Origin: Nostoc sp. LEGE 06077
Lineage (GTDB): Bacteria; Cyanobacteriota; Cyanobacteriia; Cyanobacteriales; Nostocaceae
NCBI RefSeq assembly: GCF_015207705.1
Contig: NZ_JADEWI010000063.1
Span: 1 to 39,134 of the forward strand
Length of the DNA: 39,134 nucleotides
Direction of reading: 5' to 3'
Part shown: piece by piece, positions 1 through 8,143 of the stretch
Numbering within the stretch: the stretch's first letter is position 1
Layout: every line of letters begins with the position of its first letter
Notes under the pieces: model-generated
What the model was told of the DNA's origin: nothing
Databases searched by the model: none
Seen by the model: the letters and a program-made list of their open reading frames with translations, nothing else
Program-made: the position numbers and the translations under genes

Positions 1-47
1 GGTTCTTTACTATTTTTGATAAAATCTTCTAATAATTGCATCCACAT
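1..47 (-). CDS. Possible 5' end of a gene leaving the window
   Basis: On the minus strand an ATG at 47 opens a frame that stays open to the window edge (about 15 codons, beginning MWMQLLEDF). A second ATG two codons later is an alternative start. Purine-rich sequence (AGAGGG) lies a few bases upstream and could serve as a ribosome binding site. The piece is too short to assign a family. It would be transcribed divergently from clpS, with the spacer 48-263 holding both promoters. It could also be a chance open frame. Confidence 0.3.
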   Translation of the reverse strand, partial: MWMQLLEDFIKNSKE

Positions 48-263
48 CACCACACCCTCTTTTTGGTTGCAAACGCTACCTTTATACTCTCTCAGTATTT
101 TCTCATGAATCATTCCGGATTGCTATAGTTTTAAGAACAAACCTTTGGGTAAGCGAGAGTTTGGAATTTAATGTTATAAAATAAGTGAATAACTGTTAAG
201 CTGTTAAGCGATCGCCAATAGGCATTCCGTTGTAGTAAATCATCGAAACAAGAGCAAAGAGCC

Positions 264-545
264 GTGTCAGTCGAAACCATTGAGAAGAGTTCCACATCCC
301 GCAAGCTCGCCCCTCGGTATCGCGTTTTGCTCCATAACGACGACTACAACTCGATGGAGTACGTGGTGCAGGTATTATTAACAACAATCCCCAGTCTCAC
401 TCAGCCCCAAGCTGTGAGCATCATGATGGAAGCCCATACAAACGGGTTAGCTTTAGTCATTACCTGCGCTCTAGAACACGCTGAATTTTACTGTGAAACA
501 TTGAAAAGTCACGGTCTATCCAGCAGTATTGAACCTGATGAATAG
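264..545 (+). CDS. clpS: ATP-dependent Clp protease adaptor protein ClpS
   Basis: ClpS binds the N-domain of the ClpC/ClpA unfoldase and delivers proteins carrying N-degrons to ClpP. The 93-residue product has the family length and its pocket: the HNDDYNSMEYV stretch at residues 24-34 holds the Asn-Asp-Asp edge and the gatekeeper Met31, and EAHTNG at 56-61 supplies the conserved His58. The first 15 residues are the usual flexible tail. The start is GTG at 264; no in-frame ATG precedes the conserved core. Cyanobacteria often carry two ClpS paralogues, and the sequence alone does not say which one this is. It appears to be a single-gene transcript. Confidence 0.93.
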   Translation: MSVETIEKSSTSRKLAPRYRVLLHNDDYNSMEYVVQVLLTTIPSLTQPQAVSIMMEAHTNGLALVITCALEHAEFYCETLKSHGLSSSIEPDE

Positions 546-593
546 TTGTCTAATAAAAGCTTTGGCGACTGGAAGTCGTGGCTACACAGACAA

Positions 594-634
594 ACCCCAC
601 ACTTTGACAAGCTCAGTGGCCGCCTGTGTGGGGT
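594..634. repeat. Inverted repeat in the clpS-CPBP spacer
   Basis: ACCCCACAC (594-602) pairs with GTGTGGGGT (626-634) around a 23-base loop. It lies 49 bases after the clpS stop and is followed by an A/T-rich run. It may act as a weak terminator or be a relic of an interspersed palindrome. No gene was seen in 546-797. Confidence 0.4.
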
Positions 635-797
635 AACAACGCTATATTTTTTATTAGTCCTCGCAGGTAGTCACTGAGTTTCGGCTATGCGGTAATCGAG
701 CGAAGTCGAGATTCAACTACCGCTTGTCGAAGTGCGGACTTTGTTTGTATGGCCGCGATTTCTAATCGCTCAGGTTTGAGTTTTTAAATTATTTAGT

Positions 798-1628
798 ATG
801 AAAAACAACCTTGTCCGTTTAGCTCAAAGCCCTGCCCCTATGCGGCTGGGTTGTTTTATTTTAATGTTATTGGCATTATGGTTGCCTTTAGCTGCACCAA
901 TTTACTTACTAGTGCGTGATGCTAACTTAGTAAGTATTTTGACAATGGTTTTACTCTACATAGAATTTATTTTTCTATTAAAGCTATGGGGTAAATATGT
1001 CTACCAGCAACCTCAAATATTGCAGCATTATGGCTTAGAAACTACACGACACAATGGAATAGATTGGTTACGTGGATTGGCTATAGGCTTCACTAATATT
1101 TGGATACTTTTTGGCATAGAAAGTCTTTTAGGTTGGCTAGTATGGCAACAGCCCAAAGTTTTTTTATTAAAAATAGTTATAGAAGGTTTAATTGTTGGCT
1201 TGGCTGTGGGGTTTGCCGAGGAGTTATTATTTCGTGGCTGGTTACTAGATGAATTAGAACGTGATTACAGCCAACCTGTGGCATTATGGACGAATGCTGT
1301 AGTATTTGCTACGTTGCATTTTATTAAACCATTAGAGGCAATTATTCAAACTTTACCACAGTTCCCGGCTTTAGTAGTTCTGGGGTTAACGCAGGTATGG
1401 GCAAAGCGTTGGCGTAGAGGACGTTTAGGCTTACCAATTGGTTTACATGGTGGCTTGGTAGGCGGTTACTACATTATTAATGTTGGTGGATTAGTTCAAT
1501 ATACAGGTGTAGTGCCTGATTGGGTAACTGGGGTATATCACAATCCTTTGATGGGTTTGATGGGGTTATTTTTGATGAGTATTTTGGCATTGTGGATGAG
1601 TAGGCAAGTGAGGCGATCTCACCTCTGA
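798..1628 (+). CDS. CPBP family intramembrane (CAAX-type) metalloprotease
   Basis: This is a 276-residue multi-pass membrane protein of the CPBP/Abi family, intramembrane glutamate proteases related to Rce1 CAAX proteases. The diagnostic first motif EELLFRG is at residues 141-147, a second motif around His174 (ATLHF) follows, and a third conserved His is in LGLPIGLHGG (His217). Hydrophobic segments lie near residues 18-40, 45-65, 92-115, 125-140, 160-175, 220-240 and 250-268. The substrate is unknown; such proteins in cyanobacteria have been linked to membrane-protein maintenance and self-immunity. The next gene starts 14 bases downstream, suggesting one transcript. The ATG at 798 precedes the first hydrophobic helix with room for a short N-tail. 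Confidence 0.88.
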   Translation: MKNNLVRLAQSPAPMRLGCFILMLLALWLPLAAPIYLLVRDANLVSILTMVLLYIEFIFLLKLWGKYVYQQPQILQHYGLETTRHNGIDWLRGLAIGFTNIWILFGIESLLGWLVWQQPKVFLLKIVIEGLIVGLAVGFAEELLFRGWLLDELERDYSQPVALWTNAVVFATLHFIKPLEAIIQTLPQFPALVVLGLTQVWAKRWRRGRLGLPIGLHGGLVGGYYIINVGGLVQYTGVVPDWVTGVYHNPLMGLMGLFLMSILALWMSRQVRRSHL

Positions 1629-1642
1629 TAAAATCAACAATT

Positions 1643-1888
1643 ATGCAATCCAACCAACAAGTACAAAGAATACTAGAGCTATTTGCGATTGCACGTCAGC
1701 GATTCTTAGATGCTGGTGGAAATCCCCAAAGCACCCCAAGCGGACTGAAGGGAGATGATTATATGACAGATGAGGAAAGACAGAAAGCCTTAATATTAGG
1801 AAGGCAAATTTTCAACGAAGAATATATTCAAAACTTTTTGCAGCATCAGAATAGTCAATCAGTATCTTCCCAAATTTCTGGCAAATGA
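1643..1888 (+). CDS. Small conserved-type hypothetical protein
   Basis: This is an 81-residue soluble, mainly helical protein of unknown function. The N-terminal half is rich in hydrophobic/charged heptads (residues 5-25) and the middle has an acidic YMTDEERQKA stretch (residues 40-49) followed by an amphipathic helix. It starts 14 bases after the CPBP protease stop on the same strand, so co-transcription is likely. No catalytic or metal-binding motif is visible. The coding look (normal codon use, clear ATG) supports a real gene. Its function cannot be named. Confidence 0.65.
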   Translation: MQSNQQVQRILELFAIARQRFLDAGGNPQSTPSGLKGDDYMTDEERQKALILGRQIFNEEYIQNFLQHQNSQSVSSQISGK

Positions 1889-1977
1889 TTAGGCTTTAAC
1901 CTTATAAAGTAGTTTTGCTAGTATATAAGAATTTTTCTTATTCTTATATAATTTCCAGTTAAATACCATTAATTATC

Positions 1978-2012
1978 GTAGGTTGGGTAGAGCTTAGCAT
2001 AACCCAACCTAC
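1978..2012. repeat. GTAGGTTGGGT palindromic repeat, copy 1
   Basis: GTAGGTTGGGT (1978-1988) and its exact reverse complement ACCCAACCTAC (2002-2012) flank a 13-base centre. The same ends bound a longer element at 37058-37227. This is the kind of small palindromic repeat scattered through Nostoc-type genomes. Here it sits between a plus-strand gene ending at 1888 and a minus-strand gene ending at 2065, so it could also act as a terminator for both. Confidence 0.75.
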
Positions 2013-2064
2013 AAGCCTCTAGCTAGATAAAGAAGAATGCCTCTTGCAGTAAACCCTAATTTTT

Positions 2065-2307
2065 TTAAGAACGCATCAGGAAAGACATTTCTACTGTACT
2101 CATCCTGTTTAATCTTGATACATCAACTATTTGTCCCAAATTGAAGTTATCATCTGCAAATTTTTCTACTGGTGGTTCAATTATTTTGATTTTTGTCGGT
2201 TGTTGTTGACTGTCTACTTCTATTACTTCTGCTTTAAATACAAAGTGTGAATTTATAGGAATAAAACATTTAACAGCGATTTGATCGCCTACAGCAAAAT
2301 TTTCCAT
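2065..2307 (-). CDS. Small hypothetical protein, probably all-beta
   Basis: The product has 80 residues and opens with MENFAVGDQIAVKCFIP, followed by alternating beta-like segments (VFKAEVIEVDS, KIKIIEPP) and LGQIVDVSRLNRM. The pattern GDxIxV...A.VI.V resembles small SH3-like barrels, but this is inference only. It has no signal peptide or membrane helix. It is transcribed alone toward the 1978-2012 palindrome. Function unknown. Confidence 0.55.
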   Translation of the reverse strand: MENFAVGDQIAVKCFIPINSHFVFKAEVIEVDSQQQPTKIKIIEPPVEKFADDNFNLGQIVDVSRLNRMSTVEMSFLMRS

Positions 2308-2499
2308 ATTGATATTTTTTTAAATGTGATAGAACAAGCATAAGCGTAGCAATAGGAAATATAGGTGTAGAAATTATTCCTTATAAGATAGTGAAAACCG
2401 TACTTTTAGAAAAGCAAGTAATAGATTTGAGGTGTTAACCCCTTAAATACCAAGAGATTTGATATTTTAGAGGTTGCTTAATTTCAAGAATCTAGTGAT

Positions 2500-2712
2500 C
2501 TATCGCCCTAACCCCATGAGAATCAACTCATTTGGGTAAAATGACATTGCGGTATTCATGAAACGAGGAAAAAACTCGTTAGGGTAAACACAATATCCAT
2601 CAATAATCACCGTATCAATTACTGCTTTATCAAGATTTAAAAGTTCTAGTCTGTAGACGCGGCTCCAACTGTCAATGGTGACAATTCTTATTGGAAGAAT
2701 CAGGGATTGCAT
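2500..2712 (-). CDS. Small hypothetical protein
   Basis: This 70-residue protein of unknown function has several hydrophobic beta-like strands (LILPIRIVTI, AVIDTVIIDGYCV) and a C-terminal NELILMGLGR. The start is an ATG at 2712. An A/G-rich stretch with AGGAG lies just upstream on the minus strand and could be the ribosome binding site. No motif is recognised. It is separated by about 190 bases from the next minus-strand gene, so it is probably its own unit. Confidence 0.5.
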   Translation of the reverse strand: MQSLILPIRIVTIDSWSRVYRLELLNLDKAVIDTVIIDGYCVYPNEFFPRFMNTAMSFYPNELILMGLGR

Positions 2713-2856
2713 TATAGGCTCCTGTTATTCTTAGATTAACCTTAGAAGCCTACTCAAAAATTCACTGAAACTGAATAGTTTCTCTAACCTTACTAGGACA
2801 ATAAAATCAGGAAGTATAAATAGTCTTCTATAACTTCATAATTTAACTTTTCGCCA

Positions 2857-3495
2857 CTACAAACCCTTCTCAATAACTGTACCCACCAAACATGCTTTAT
2901 CTAATTTCACACCGCTTAAATTTGCCCCTTCTAACTCTGCACACAATAAGTTAGCACCTGTCAAATTTGCCCCCGCTAAATTCGCCCCCCGCAAATCAGC
3001 TTCTTCAAGATTAGCCTCACTTAACAATGTTCCTTGCAAGTCAGCACGGCTTAAGTCTGCGCCTTTGAGGTTTGCGCCACTCAAGTTAGCACCACGCAAG
3101 TCAGCACTGCGTAAGTCAACGCCTTGTAAGTTGACATTCATCAAATTCGCGCCACTCAAAAAAGCACCCGCTAAAGATACATCACTCAGGGTTGCACCCA
3201 TTAAGTTAGCGCCGCGTAAATTGCTACCACGCAAATCAGCACTGGTTAAGTCGGCTTGCATTAAATTGGCTCCCATGAGGTTCGCCCGCAAATCAGTTTC
3301 TTGCAGGTTCGCCCCCATTAAATTGGCTCCTTCTAAATGCCCACCTTCGAGTTTGGAACCCCTAAAATTAGTACCAACTAGGGTAGCGCCGGCAAGATTA
3401 ATGCGGCTTAAATCAAGTTGATCAAGTTCTTCATCTTCTAAGTTTATTCCTGGGAGTTGTTTGAGGGTTCCTGATTTAATGGCTTCAATGTTCAT
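2857..3495 (-). CDS. Pentapeptide-repeat protein
   Basis: The 212-residue protein is made almost entirely of A(D/N)LxG-type pentapeptides from about residue 28 to 205, predicted to form a right-handed quadrilateral beta-helix. The only break is around residues 68-72 (ETDLRANLMG), where one repeat seems to have lost a residue. It lacks a signal peptide, so it is probably cytoplasmic. Family members have very diverse roles and none can be assigned. Its ATG overlaps the stop of the upstream DICT-domain gene by four bases (ATGA), so the two are almost certainly translationally coupled and may act together. Codon use is like the neighbours. Confidence 0.93.
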   Translation of the reverse strand: MNIEAIKSGTLKQLPGINLEDEELDQLDLSRINLAGATLVGTNFRGSKLEGGHLEGANLMGANLQETDLRANLMGANLMQADLTSADLRGSNLRGANLMGATLSDVSLAGAFLSGANLMNVNLQGVDLRSADLRGANLSGANLKGADLSRADLQGTLLSEANLEEADLRGANLAGANLTGANLLCAELEGANLSGVKLDKACLVGTVIEKGL

Positions 3496-4892
3496 TTGGG
3501 GTAACTACCAATCTCCTCATTACTCTTGCTATGGCTATCCCAGCGAGTATCTAGTAACCACATACCGTTGCTGGCTTTGCTTGTCATCACGGGTAAATCA
3601 AGTCCTTGTTGCAAACCCATGACTAATAAAGTTAGGGCATCTATTAGTTTAGGGTCAAAGCGGGTTGATTGTTGCTGTCGGCATTGGTCTAAAGCGTGAG
3701 CAAATATCTCTTCTCGACTTTGATGAGAAGATTTAATTTGATTAACTCGCCATTGAAACTCGGCGACTAATGCCAAAATCCTCGATTCTAAGGGAATTTC
3801 ATCGCCAGCTAAACCTGCGGGTTCGCCTGTACCATTCCACCACTCGGTTTGGTGAGTAATAAGTTGAGCCACAGCCCGCAATCTGGGCATGGTTCGTAAT
3901 ACCTGTACGCCTGGAACTAAAGGACAAGTTAAAGGACAACTGGGGGCTTGTTCTTCCGGGTAACGGTTGGATGTTCCGGGAGTGAGAATGCTTTCGGCTT
4001 TTTGTAGCGGATCTATGCGATGTAACAAACCTGCCAAGCGCAATCTTTTGATTTGCCAAGCTGGTAGTTCTAACAATTGTCCCATTGCTTCGGACAGGGC
4101 GACAACTTCCGATGCTGCCATTGGGTTGTTGATATCGGCAATATCTATCAACTGCGCCATCCGCAAAAATGCTTGAATTTCATTAGAAACTAAGTTGCGA
4201 TCTAAAGCTTGTTGACGCGGTGCTGTCGGAATAGATAAGCTTTCTTGCCCAGTTTGCAGGTAATCAACTACGCGAGAGACAACTGTACTTAAGTCTTCTG
4301 GTGCAGCGAGACGAGGCTGAAATGCTTCTTTGTGCGTTGTGAGTTTTGCTGCTAGTTCTGGGTTGTATTGTTGAATATGCGCGATCGCTAATTCTACTGT
4401 TTCTTTGACTAACTCTGGTTCAAATGTCCACAAACCATAGAATTTCCGTTCTAAGTCGGAATCTGGTAATCCACCCACACCATAATCAGCTTCCGATAGC
4501 TCTTGACAAAGTACCATCGCCGTGTATTTTGGTGACAGAATAATCAAATGCCATTCCTGCGACACTGGGTCAGCGGAATCTAATGCTACTAAGTCTACGT
4601 TGGGTAGTTGGCTGGTAGAATGTTCCGCAAAGCCGGCATCGGGTGATGCCATGATCGCAATTTCCCGACTAAACTTTGCTATGTCTGCATATCTTTCAGC
4701 TTCTTGTAAATACCATTTCCCTCGCTGGAAAGCTGTAATTACCAGAGGTTGACCCTGATCAGCTAGAATATGGTCTTCTAAAGCATGACATAGAGCAACT
4801 AAAGTATTTTTATAATACACCCCAAACCGAATTGGCCTGGTGCTATGGCGATGGGATACTTCCAGTTGTTGTAAAATCGAACCTTCTAACAT
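3492..4892 (-). CDS. DICT sensory domain protein with degenerate HD-GYP-like domain
   Basis: The product has 466 residues. Residues 1-175 resemble the DICT domain (RPIRFGVYYKNTLVALCHALE at the start), a sensory module found with GGDEF, two-component and HD-type outputs. Residues about 235-450 follow the HD-GYP layout, but the key residues are changed: HRID (291-294) stands where HDIG is expected, HQTEWWNGTGEP (347-358) replaces the HHE..DG.GYP motif, and VAE replaces VAD near residue 378. Catalysis on cyclic dinucleotides is therefore unlikely by inference; a binding or scaffold role fits better. Its stop overlaps the start of the pentapeptide-repeat gene by four bases. Confidence 0.8.
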   Translation of the reverse strand: MLEGSILQQLEVSHRHSTRPIRFGVYYKNTLVALCHALEDHILADQGQPLVITAFQRGKWYLQEAERYADIAKFSREIAIMASPDAGFAEHSTSQLPNVDLVALDSADPVSQEWHLIILSPKYTAMVLCQELSEADYGVGGLPDSDLERKFYGLWTFEPELVKETVELAIAHIQQYNPELAAKLTTHKEAFQPRLAAPEDLSTVVSRVVDYLQTGQESLSIPTAPRQQALDRNLVSNEIQAFLRMAQLIDIADINNPMAASEVVALSEAMGQLLELPAWQIKRLRLAGLLHRIDPLQKAESILTPGTSNRYPEEQAPSCPLTCPLVPGVQVLRTMPRLRAVAQLITHQTEWWNGTGEPAGLAGDEIPLESRILALVAEFQWRVNQIKSSHQSREEIFAHALDQCRQQQSTRFDPKLIDALTLLVMGLQQGLDLPVMTSKASNGMWLLDTRWDSHSKSNEEIGSYPK

Positions 4893-4929
4893 GGGCTGGG
4901 AATTTTATAAAAGGTTAGGCTAGGGGTTA

Positions 4930-4974
4930 GAGGTTAGGGATAAGAGTAGATTATTTACTCTTATCCCTAACCTC
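4930..4974. terminator. Perfect 19-bp hairpin between two minus-strand genes
   Basis: GAGGTTAGGGATAAGAGTA (4930-4948) pairs without mismatch with 4956-4974 around a 7-base loop. It lies 17 bases after the stop of the radical SAM gene and 37 bases before the start of the DICT gene. No strong T-run follows on the minus strand, so it may be a terminator, an RNA-processing site or a heptamer-type repeat (the half GGGTTAGAGGTTAGGGAT is itself repetitive). Confidence 0.6.
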
Positions 4975-4991
4975 TTGTGTGGATGTTTCTG

Positions 4992-6584
4992 CTAGGATAC
5001 ACCTGCTAATTGTGTTTCCTTCTTTTCGATTGGTGCGGAAAGTGCTTGTTCTAACTCAGCACAACCTAGCCTTTCTTCTAAAATCTTCATAACTTCCCTT
5101 CCGAAGTCGTTAGGATTTTGTCGCCAAGCTTGTAAGCAGACTTCACCAAAGAAAGAACCAAGAGGTTCAGGGTTCCACAGCAGTTTTTTAGCTGTCCACG
5201 GCATCAAGCTCATGGGATTGTACCCTGGTTTGAGAATACCCTCTTTAAAGGCATATTCTTCTAAATGAGTGTGGGGTTGGAGTCCAATAAAGAAAATGGC
5301 TGGTTCGACTTTATCTGCACCAAAAATTCTTTCTAGTTCGCGGTGGTAAGCGATGGTTTGGCGAATAGTTTCGGGACGTTCGTCAATCACGTTAAAGGAA
5401 TAATTGACGGAAACTAAATCGTTAAACCCAGCGGTTTTTAAATCTCGACAGTTTTGTAAGACAGTCCGCAGGTTGTAACCCATCCGCATTTTGCGTACCA
5501 GTTCTTGAGAACCGCTTGTAATACCGATTTCAAAATAGTTCATCCCAGTTTTTGCCATCAACTCCGACAATTCAGGTGTTAAGTTGTCGGCTCTGATGTA
5601 TGCTGCCCAATGAATATCTGTCATCCCAGAATCAACGATCGCCTGTAACAGTTCGATGGCATCATTGATATATCTCCGCGCTGGGATAAATTGAGCATCG
5701 GTAAACCAAAAGTTCCGTACACCGCGATTATATAATTGCCGAATTTCCGCTACAACTTCCTCGGCGGGATTGATCCGTACTTGCTTACCTTCAACAACGG
5801 TGTAGACACAATAGCAGCAATTATGAGGACAACCACGCTTGGTTTGCACACCTATATAAAAGTCTTGGTCTTGTAGATAATAGTGAAACTCTGGCCAGAC
5901 TTTTTCAATATAGTCGTAGTTACAAGCGGTTTTTTCTAGCGGTGTAGGTTGTTCATGAATCAGCCGTTGGCGTGGTTTACCTTCTCCCACTACATAACAG
6001 CGTTCATCACTAATTTCTCGCCCACTTAAGAGTTTTTCTAGTAAGGTTTCCCCTTCACCTACAGAAATAATTGTGCCTGAAGGTAAGCTTTTACCCAATT
6101 GTTCGTAAAATACGCTGACTGCACCACCACCCACAACTGCACGCGCATGAGTGTGATATTTTTGGGCGCGTTTTAAACCGCGTTTGATTAATCCCAAATT
6201 CCGCCATAATTCCACGTAGTAGGCGATGAAGATGCGTAAACCACCCAGTGCGCCGCGTAATCTGATGAGAGGATTTTTGGCGTAATAAAATTCAAAAGCG
6301 TTTTGCAGTGGGTTTCCACCGCGTCCACCAACTGGGGCATAAATCTGAATATCCCGCCAAGAAAATACTAGCAGTGTGGGTTTAAATTCATCGATACAGC
6401 GATCTAAAGCCGCAGTGTAGTCTAACGGTGGAACAGTCCCCAAATCGAAAATCCGCTGTTCGATATTGGGGAATTGCTTGTGGATATGATCACAAAGATA
6501 AACTACCCCAATAGGAAAGATGGGGTTACAAGGAAGGCGAACGTAGAGAATGCGATTTTCGATCATCGGTGTTTTAACCTCCAT
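4992..6584 (-). CDS. B12-binding-domain radical SAM protein
   Basis: This 530-residue enzyme has an N-terminal Rossmann-like region of the B12-binding type (residues about 8-190, with VVGGGAVSVFY at 150-160 and GEGE at 176-179) and a radical SAM core starting at the CxxxCxxC motif Cys252-Cys256-Cys259 (RGCPHNCCYC), which would bind the 4Fe-4S cluster. The layout matches cobalamin-dependent radical SAM enzymes. Cyanobacterial relatives have been annotated as linked to photosystem II high-light acclimation, but I cannot confirm that from sequence. The start may be the ATG at 6584 or the one at codon 7 (MIENRILYVRLPCN), which better fits the domain edge. It is the first gene of a minus-strand run. 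Confidence 0.85.
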   Translation of the reverse strand: MEVKTPMIENRILYVRLPCNPIFPIGVVYLCDHIHKQFPNIEQRIFDLGTVPPLDYTAALDRCIDEFKPTLLVFSWRDIQIYAPVGGRGGNPLQNAFEFYYAKNPLIRLRGALGGLRIFIAYYVELWRNLGLIKRGLKRAQKYHTHARAVVGGGAVSVFYEQLGKSLPSGTIISVGEGETLLEKLLSGREISDERCYVVGEGKPRQRLIHEQPTPLEKTACNYDYIEKVWPEFHYYLQDQDFYIGVQTKRGCPHNCCYCVYTVVEGKQVRINPAEEVVAEIRQLYNRGVRNFWFTDAQFIPARRYINDAIELLQAIVDSGMTDIHWAAYIRADNLTPELSELMAKTGMNYFEIGITSGSQELVRKMRMGYNLRTVLQNCRDLKTAGFNDLVSVNYSFNVIDERPETIRQTIAYHRELERIFGADKVEPAIFFIGLQPHTHLEEYAFKEGILKPGYNPMSLMPWTAKKLLWNPEPLGSFFGEVCLQAWRQNPNDFGREVMKILEERLGCAELEQALSAPIEKKETQLAGVS

Positions 6585-7153
6585 CTTGCCACTCTTTCAG
6601 GAAAGCGAAAGATATTGTTAGCTGAGAAATTTGGGTTTGACTAGTCTTATTTATGACAATCTAGTTTGACGTTCCAGCAACTTTATGCTTTTACATTTTT
6701 CCGGTTGGGAATGGCGGCAATAGCTAAATTTGCTAGACATCAATCAGGAGAGATTGTTTTATGAATAAAATGTTCATATATCTTTACCATAACATTGAGT
6801 TTAATCATTAAGCGATGATCCCTTGCTATCTCTTTGGGGATACAACAAGACACAAACTCATGAAAATGACAGATACCGCCTAAAACTTAGATGCCACCTA
6901 CGCTATTGATCGTTAATTAATATCTAAGACAAATTTGTTACCAAAGAAAACAATTAAAAACTTTACTTAATAGTGTATAATTTTTTTTGAAATAGACTTA
7001 TTTTGTAAATTTTTCATAACTTGAACATATCTTTAGATAGAAATAACGTAGAAATTTTCAGTTGGTAGTCGGAGTTACAGCAACTGGGGATCAGCCGATG
7101 TTAGTCTTGGCTGGTGTAATATACAATGTTTGGCGTAAAGCTCCTCGGCAGTT
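6585..7153. other. 569-bp gene-free divergent promoter region
   Basis: No convincing open frame was found between the radical SAM gene and the DUF1830 gene. The left part should carry the promoter of the minus-strand radical SAM gene. The right end carries a GTA-N8-TAC box with a correctly spaced TAGTCT (see separate entry). The centre is very A/T-rich and holds no obvious hairpin with a T-run. Confidence 0.6.
7065..7107 (+). promoter_or_regulatory. Candidate NtcA-type promoter of the DUF1830 gene
   Basis: GTAGTCGGAGTTAC (7065-7078) fits the NtcA consensus GTA-N8-TAC. After 23 bases comes TAGTCT (7102-7107), fitting the TAN3T -10 box of NtcA-activated promoters. Transcription would start near 7114, leaving about 40 bases of leader. 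The box is not a good palindrome beyond the consensus triplets, and similar 14-mers occur by chance in the window, so this is weaker than the box at 11057. An alternative -10 (TAATAT at about 7118) exists. Confidence 0.35.
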
Positions 7154-7531
7154 ATGGCTCAAATACTAGATTCTCTACCACCTGAGCAATCGGGGAAAAT
7201 TCTCTGCTGCTACGTTAATGCCACAAGCAAAATCCAAGTAGCTCGCATCTCCAACATCTCTAACTGGTACTTTGAAAGGGTTGTGTTTCCTGGGCAGCGC
7301 CTCGTTTTTGAAGCCCCACCAGAATCTCACATGGAGATTCATACAGGGATGATGGCAAGTGCAATTTTATCGGATACAATTCCGTGCGATCGCCTGGCAA
7401 TTCACGAACCAACCAGTAGTGACTTTAATACCGACTCAGTTACTCTCGACCCTATCAGTAAAAAACCCATAGTCCAGTCAATTAATACCAAAAGGGAAGA
7501 TACCACAAAACCTTTAACAATCGCTGGTTAA
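7154..7531 (+). CDS. DUF1830 domain-containing protein
   Basis: This 125-residue protein's residues 15-75 match the cyanobacterial DUF1830 pattern: ILCCYVNATSKIQVARI, then NWYFERVVFPGQRLVFEAP. The function is unknown in the family; the two adjacent cysteines (Cys18-Cys19) and the NWYFER block are its hallmarks. The C-terminal 45 residues are polar and variable. No signal peptide or membrane helix is present. It appears to be a single-gene unit: the spacer upstream is long and a clear terminator follows at 7573-7598. A possible NtcA-type promoter lies upstream. Confidence 0.85.
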   Translation: MAQILDSLPPEQSGKILCCYVNATSKIQVARISNISNWYFERVVFPGQRLVFEAPPESHMEIHTGMMASAILSDTIPCDRLAIHEPTSSDFNTDSVTLDPISKKPIVQSINTKREDTTKPLTIAG

Positions 7532-7572
7532 TCATTGCTTGATTAAAATAAAAAATTTGCTCAAAAAAATTT

Positions 7573-7598
7573 AAGGTTGCTGATATCAGCAACCTTTT
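7573..7598 (+). terminator. Rho-independent terminator after the DUF1830 gene
   Basis: AAGGTTGCTGAT and its exact complement (7573-7596) form a stem of at least 10 bp with a minimal ATAT loop. It is preceded by A/T-rich sequence and followed by TT.CTATTGTT. It ends the DUF1830 transcript 42 bases after the stop codon. Confidence 0.8.
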
Positions 7599-7661
7599 CT
7601 ATTGTTATGGAGGGTCAATAGTCATTTCTACTCGTCCCCGACACCCACACGCCCCAAATTT

Positions 7662-8123
7662 ATGCACCTACCCTCTTTTATCTGGCTGTGGAAAATAGCC
7701 GCTTGGTCGATGGGATTATCCCTATTAGCATATTTGCTATTAGCTGTCACCGGTATATGGATGTGGCAAGCGAGAACTTCCCAGACTTTGCCAAACTTTC
7801 CTGGGTTCCCTGTAACTCGTGGGGGAGTGCGATCGCTCCACTATACAATGGGCATCAGTATGGTGAGTTTAGTGCTATTGTTATTGGCGATCGGCATTAT
7901 CGGCACATTCGGCCACTTTGGTTCACTAGGACATTCATCACACCTAATTGCGGGGCTAATAGTAGTATTTTTAGTTTTACTATCTGCCGTCAGCGCCACT
8001 CAAATTAGTCCTAGACGACCTTGGATTAGAACTTTACACATAACCGTAAATATTATTCTCTTCGCCGCCTTTGCTTGGGTATCCTGGACTGGCTGGACTG
8101 TGGTACAAAAGTATTTACCCTAG
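7662..8123 (+). CDS. Small membrane protein, DUF4079-like
   Basis: Four hydrophobic helices are evident in the 153-residue product starting at the ATG at 7662 (MHLPSFIWLWKIAAW): about residues 8-33, 60-82, 90-110 and 125-145. Histidines in or beside the helices (HYTMGIS, GHSSHLIAG, TLHITVN) resemble heme-coordinating positions of cytochrome b561-like or DUF4079 proteins, but this is inference. An upstream in-frame TTG at 7602 would add 20 polar residues rich in Pro, Ser and Thr and overlaps the terminator zone, so it is not preferred. Its stop lies 20 bases before the next gene's ATG. Confidence 0.7.
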   Translation: MHLPSFIWLWKIAAWSMGLSLLAYLLLAVTGIWMWQARTSQTLPNFPGFPVTRGGVRSLHYTMGISMVSLVLLLLAIGIIGTFGHFGSLGHSSHLIAGLIVVFLVLLSAVSATQISPRRPWIRTLHITVNIILFAAFAWVSWTGWTVVQKYLP

Positions 8124-8143
8124 AGTCCAGGGATAACAGAGTC

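Noticed and set aside
3065-3421. Open frame of 118 codons on the plus strand
   Set aside because: It lies antisense to the pentapeptide-repeat gene; its Lys/Pro/Arg-rich product only mirrors the repeat on the other strand.
7602-7661. TTG start for the DUF4079-like membrane protein
   Set aside because: The added 20 residues are Pro/Ser/Thr-rich without family character and overlap the terminator zone; the ATG at 7662 directly precedes the first helix.
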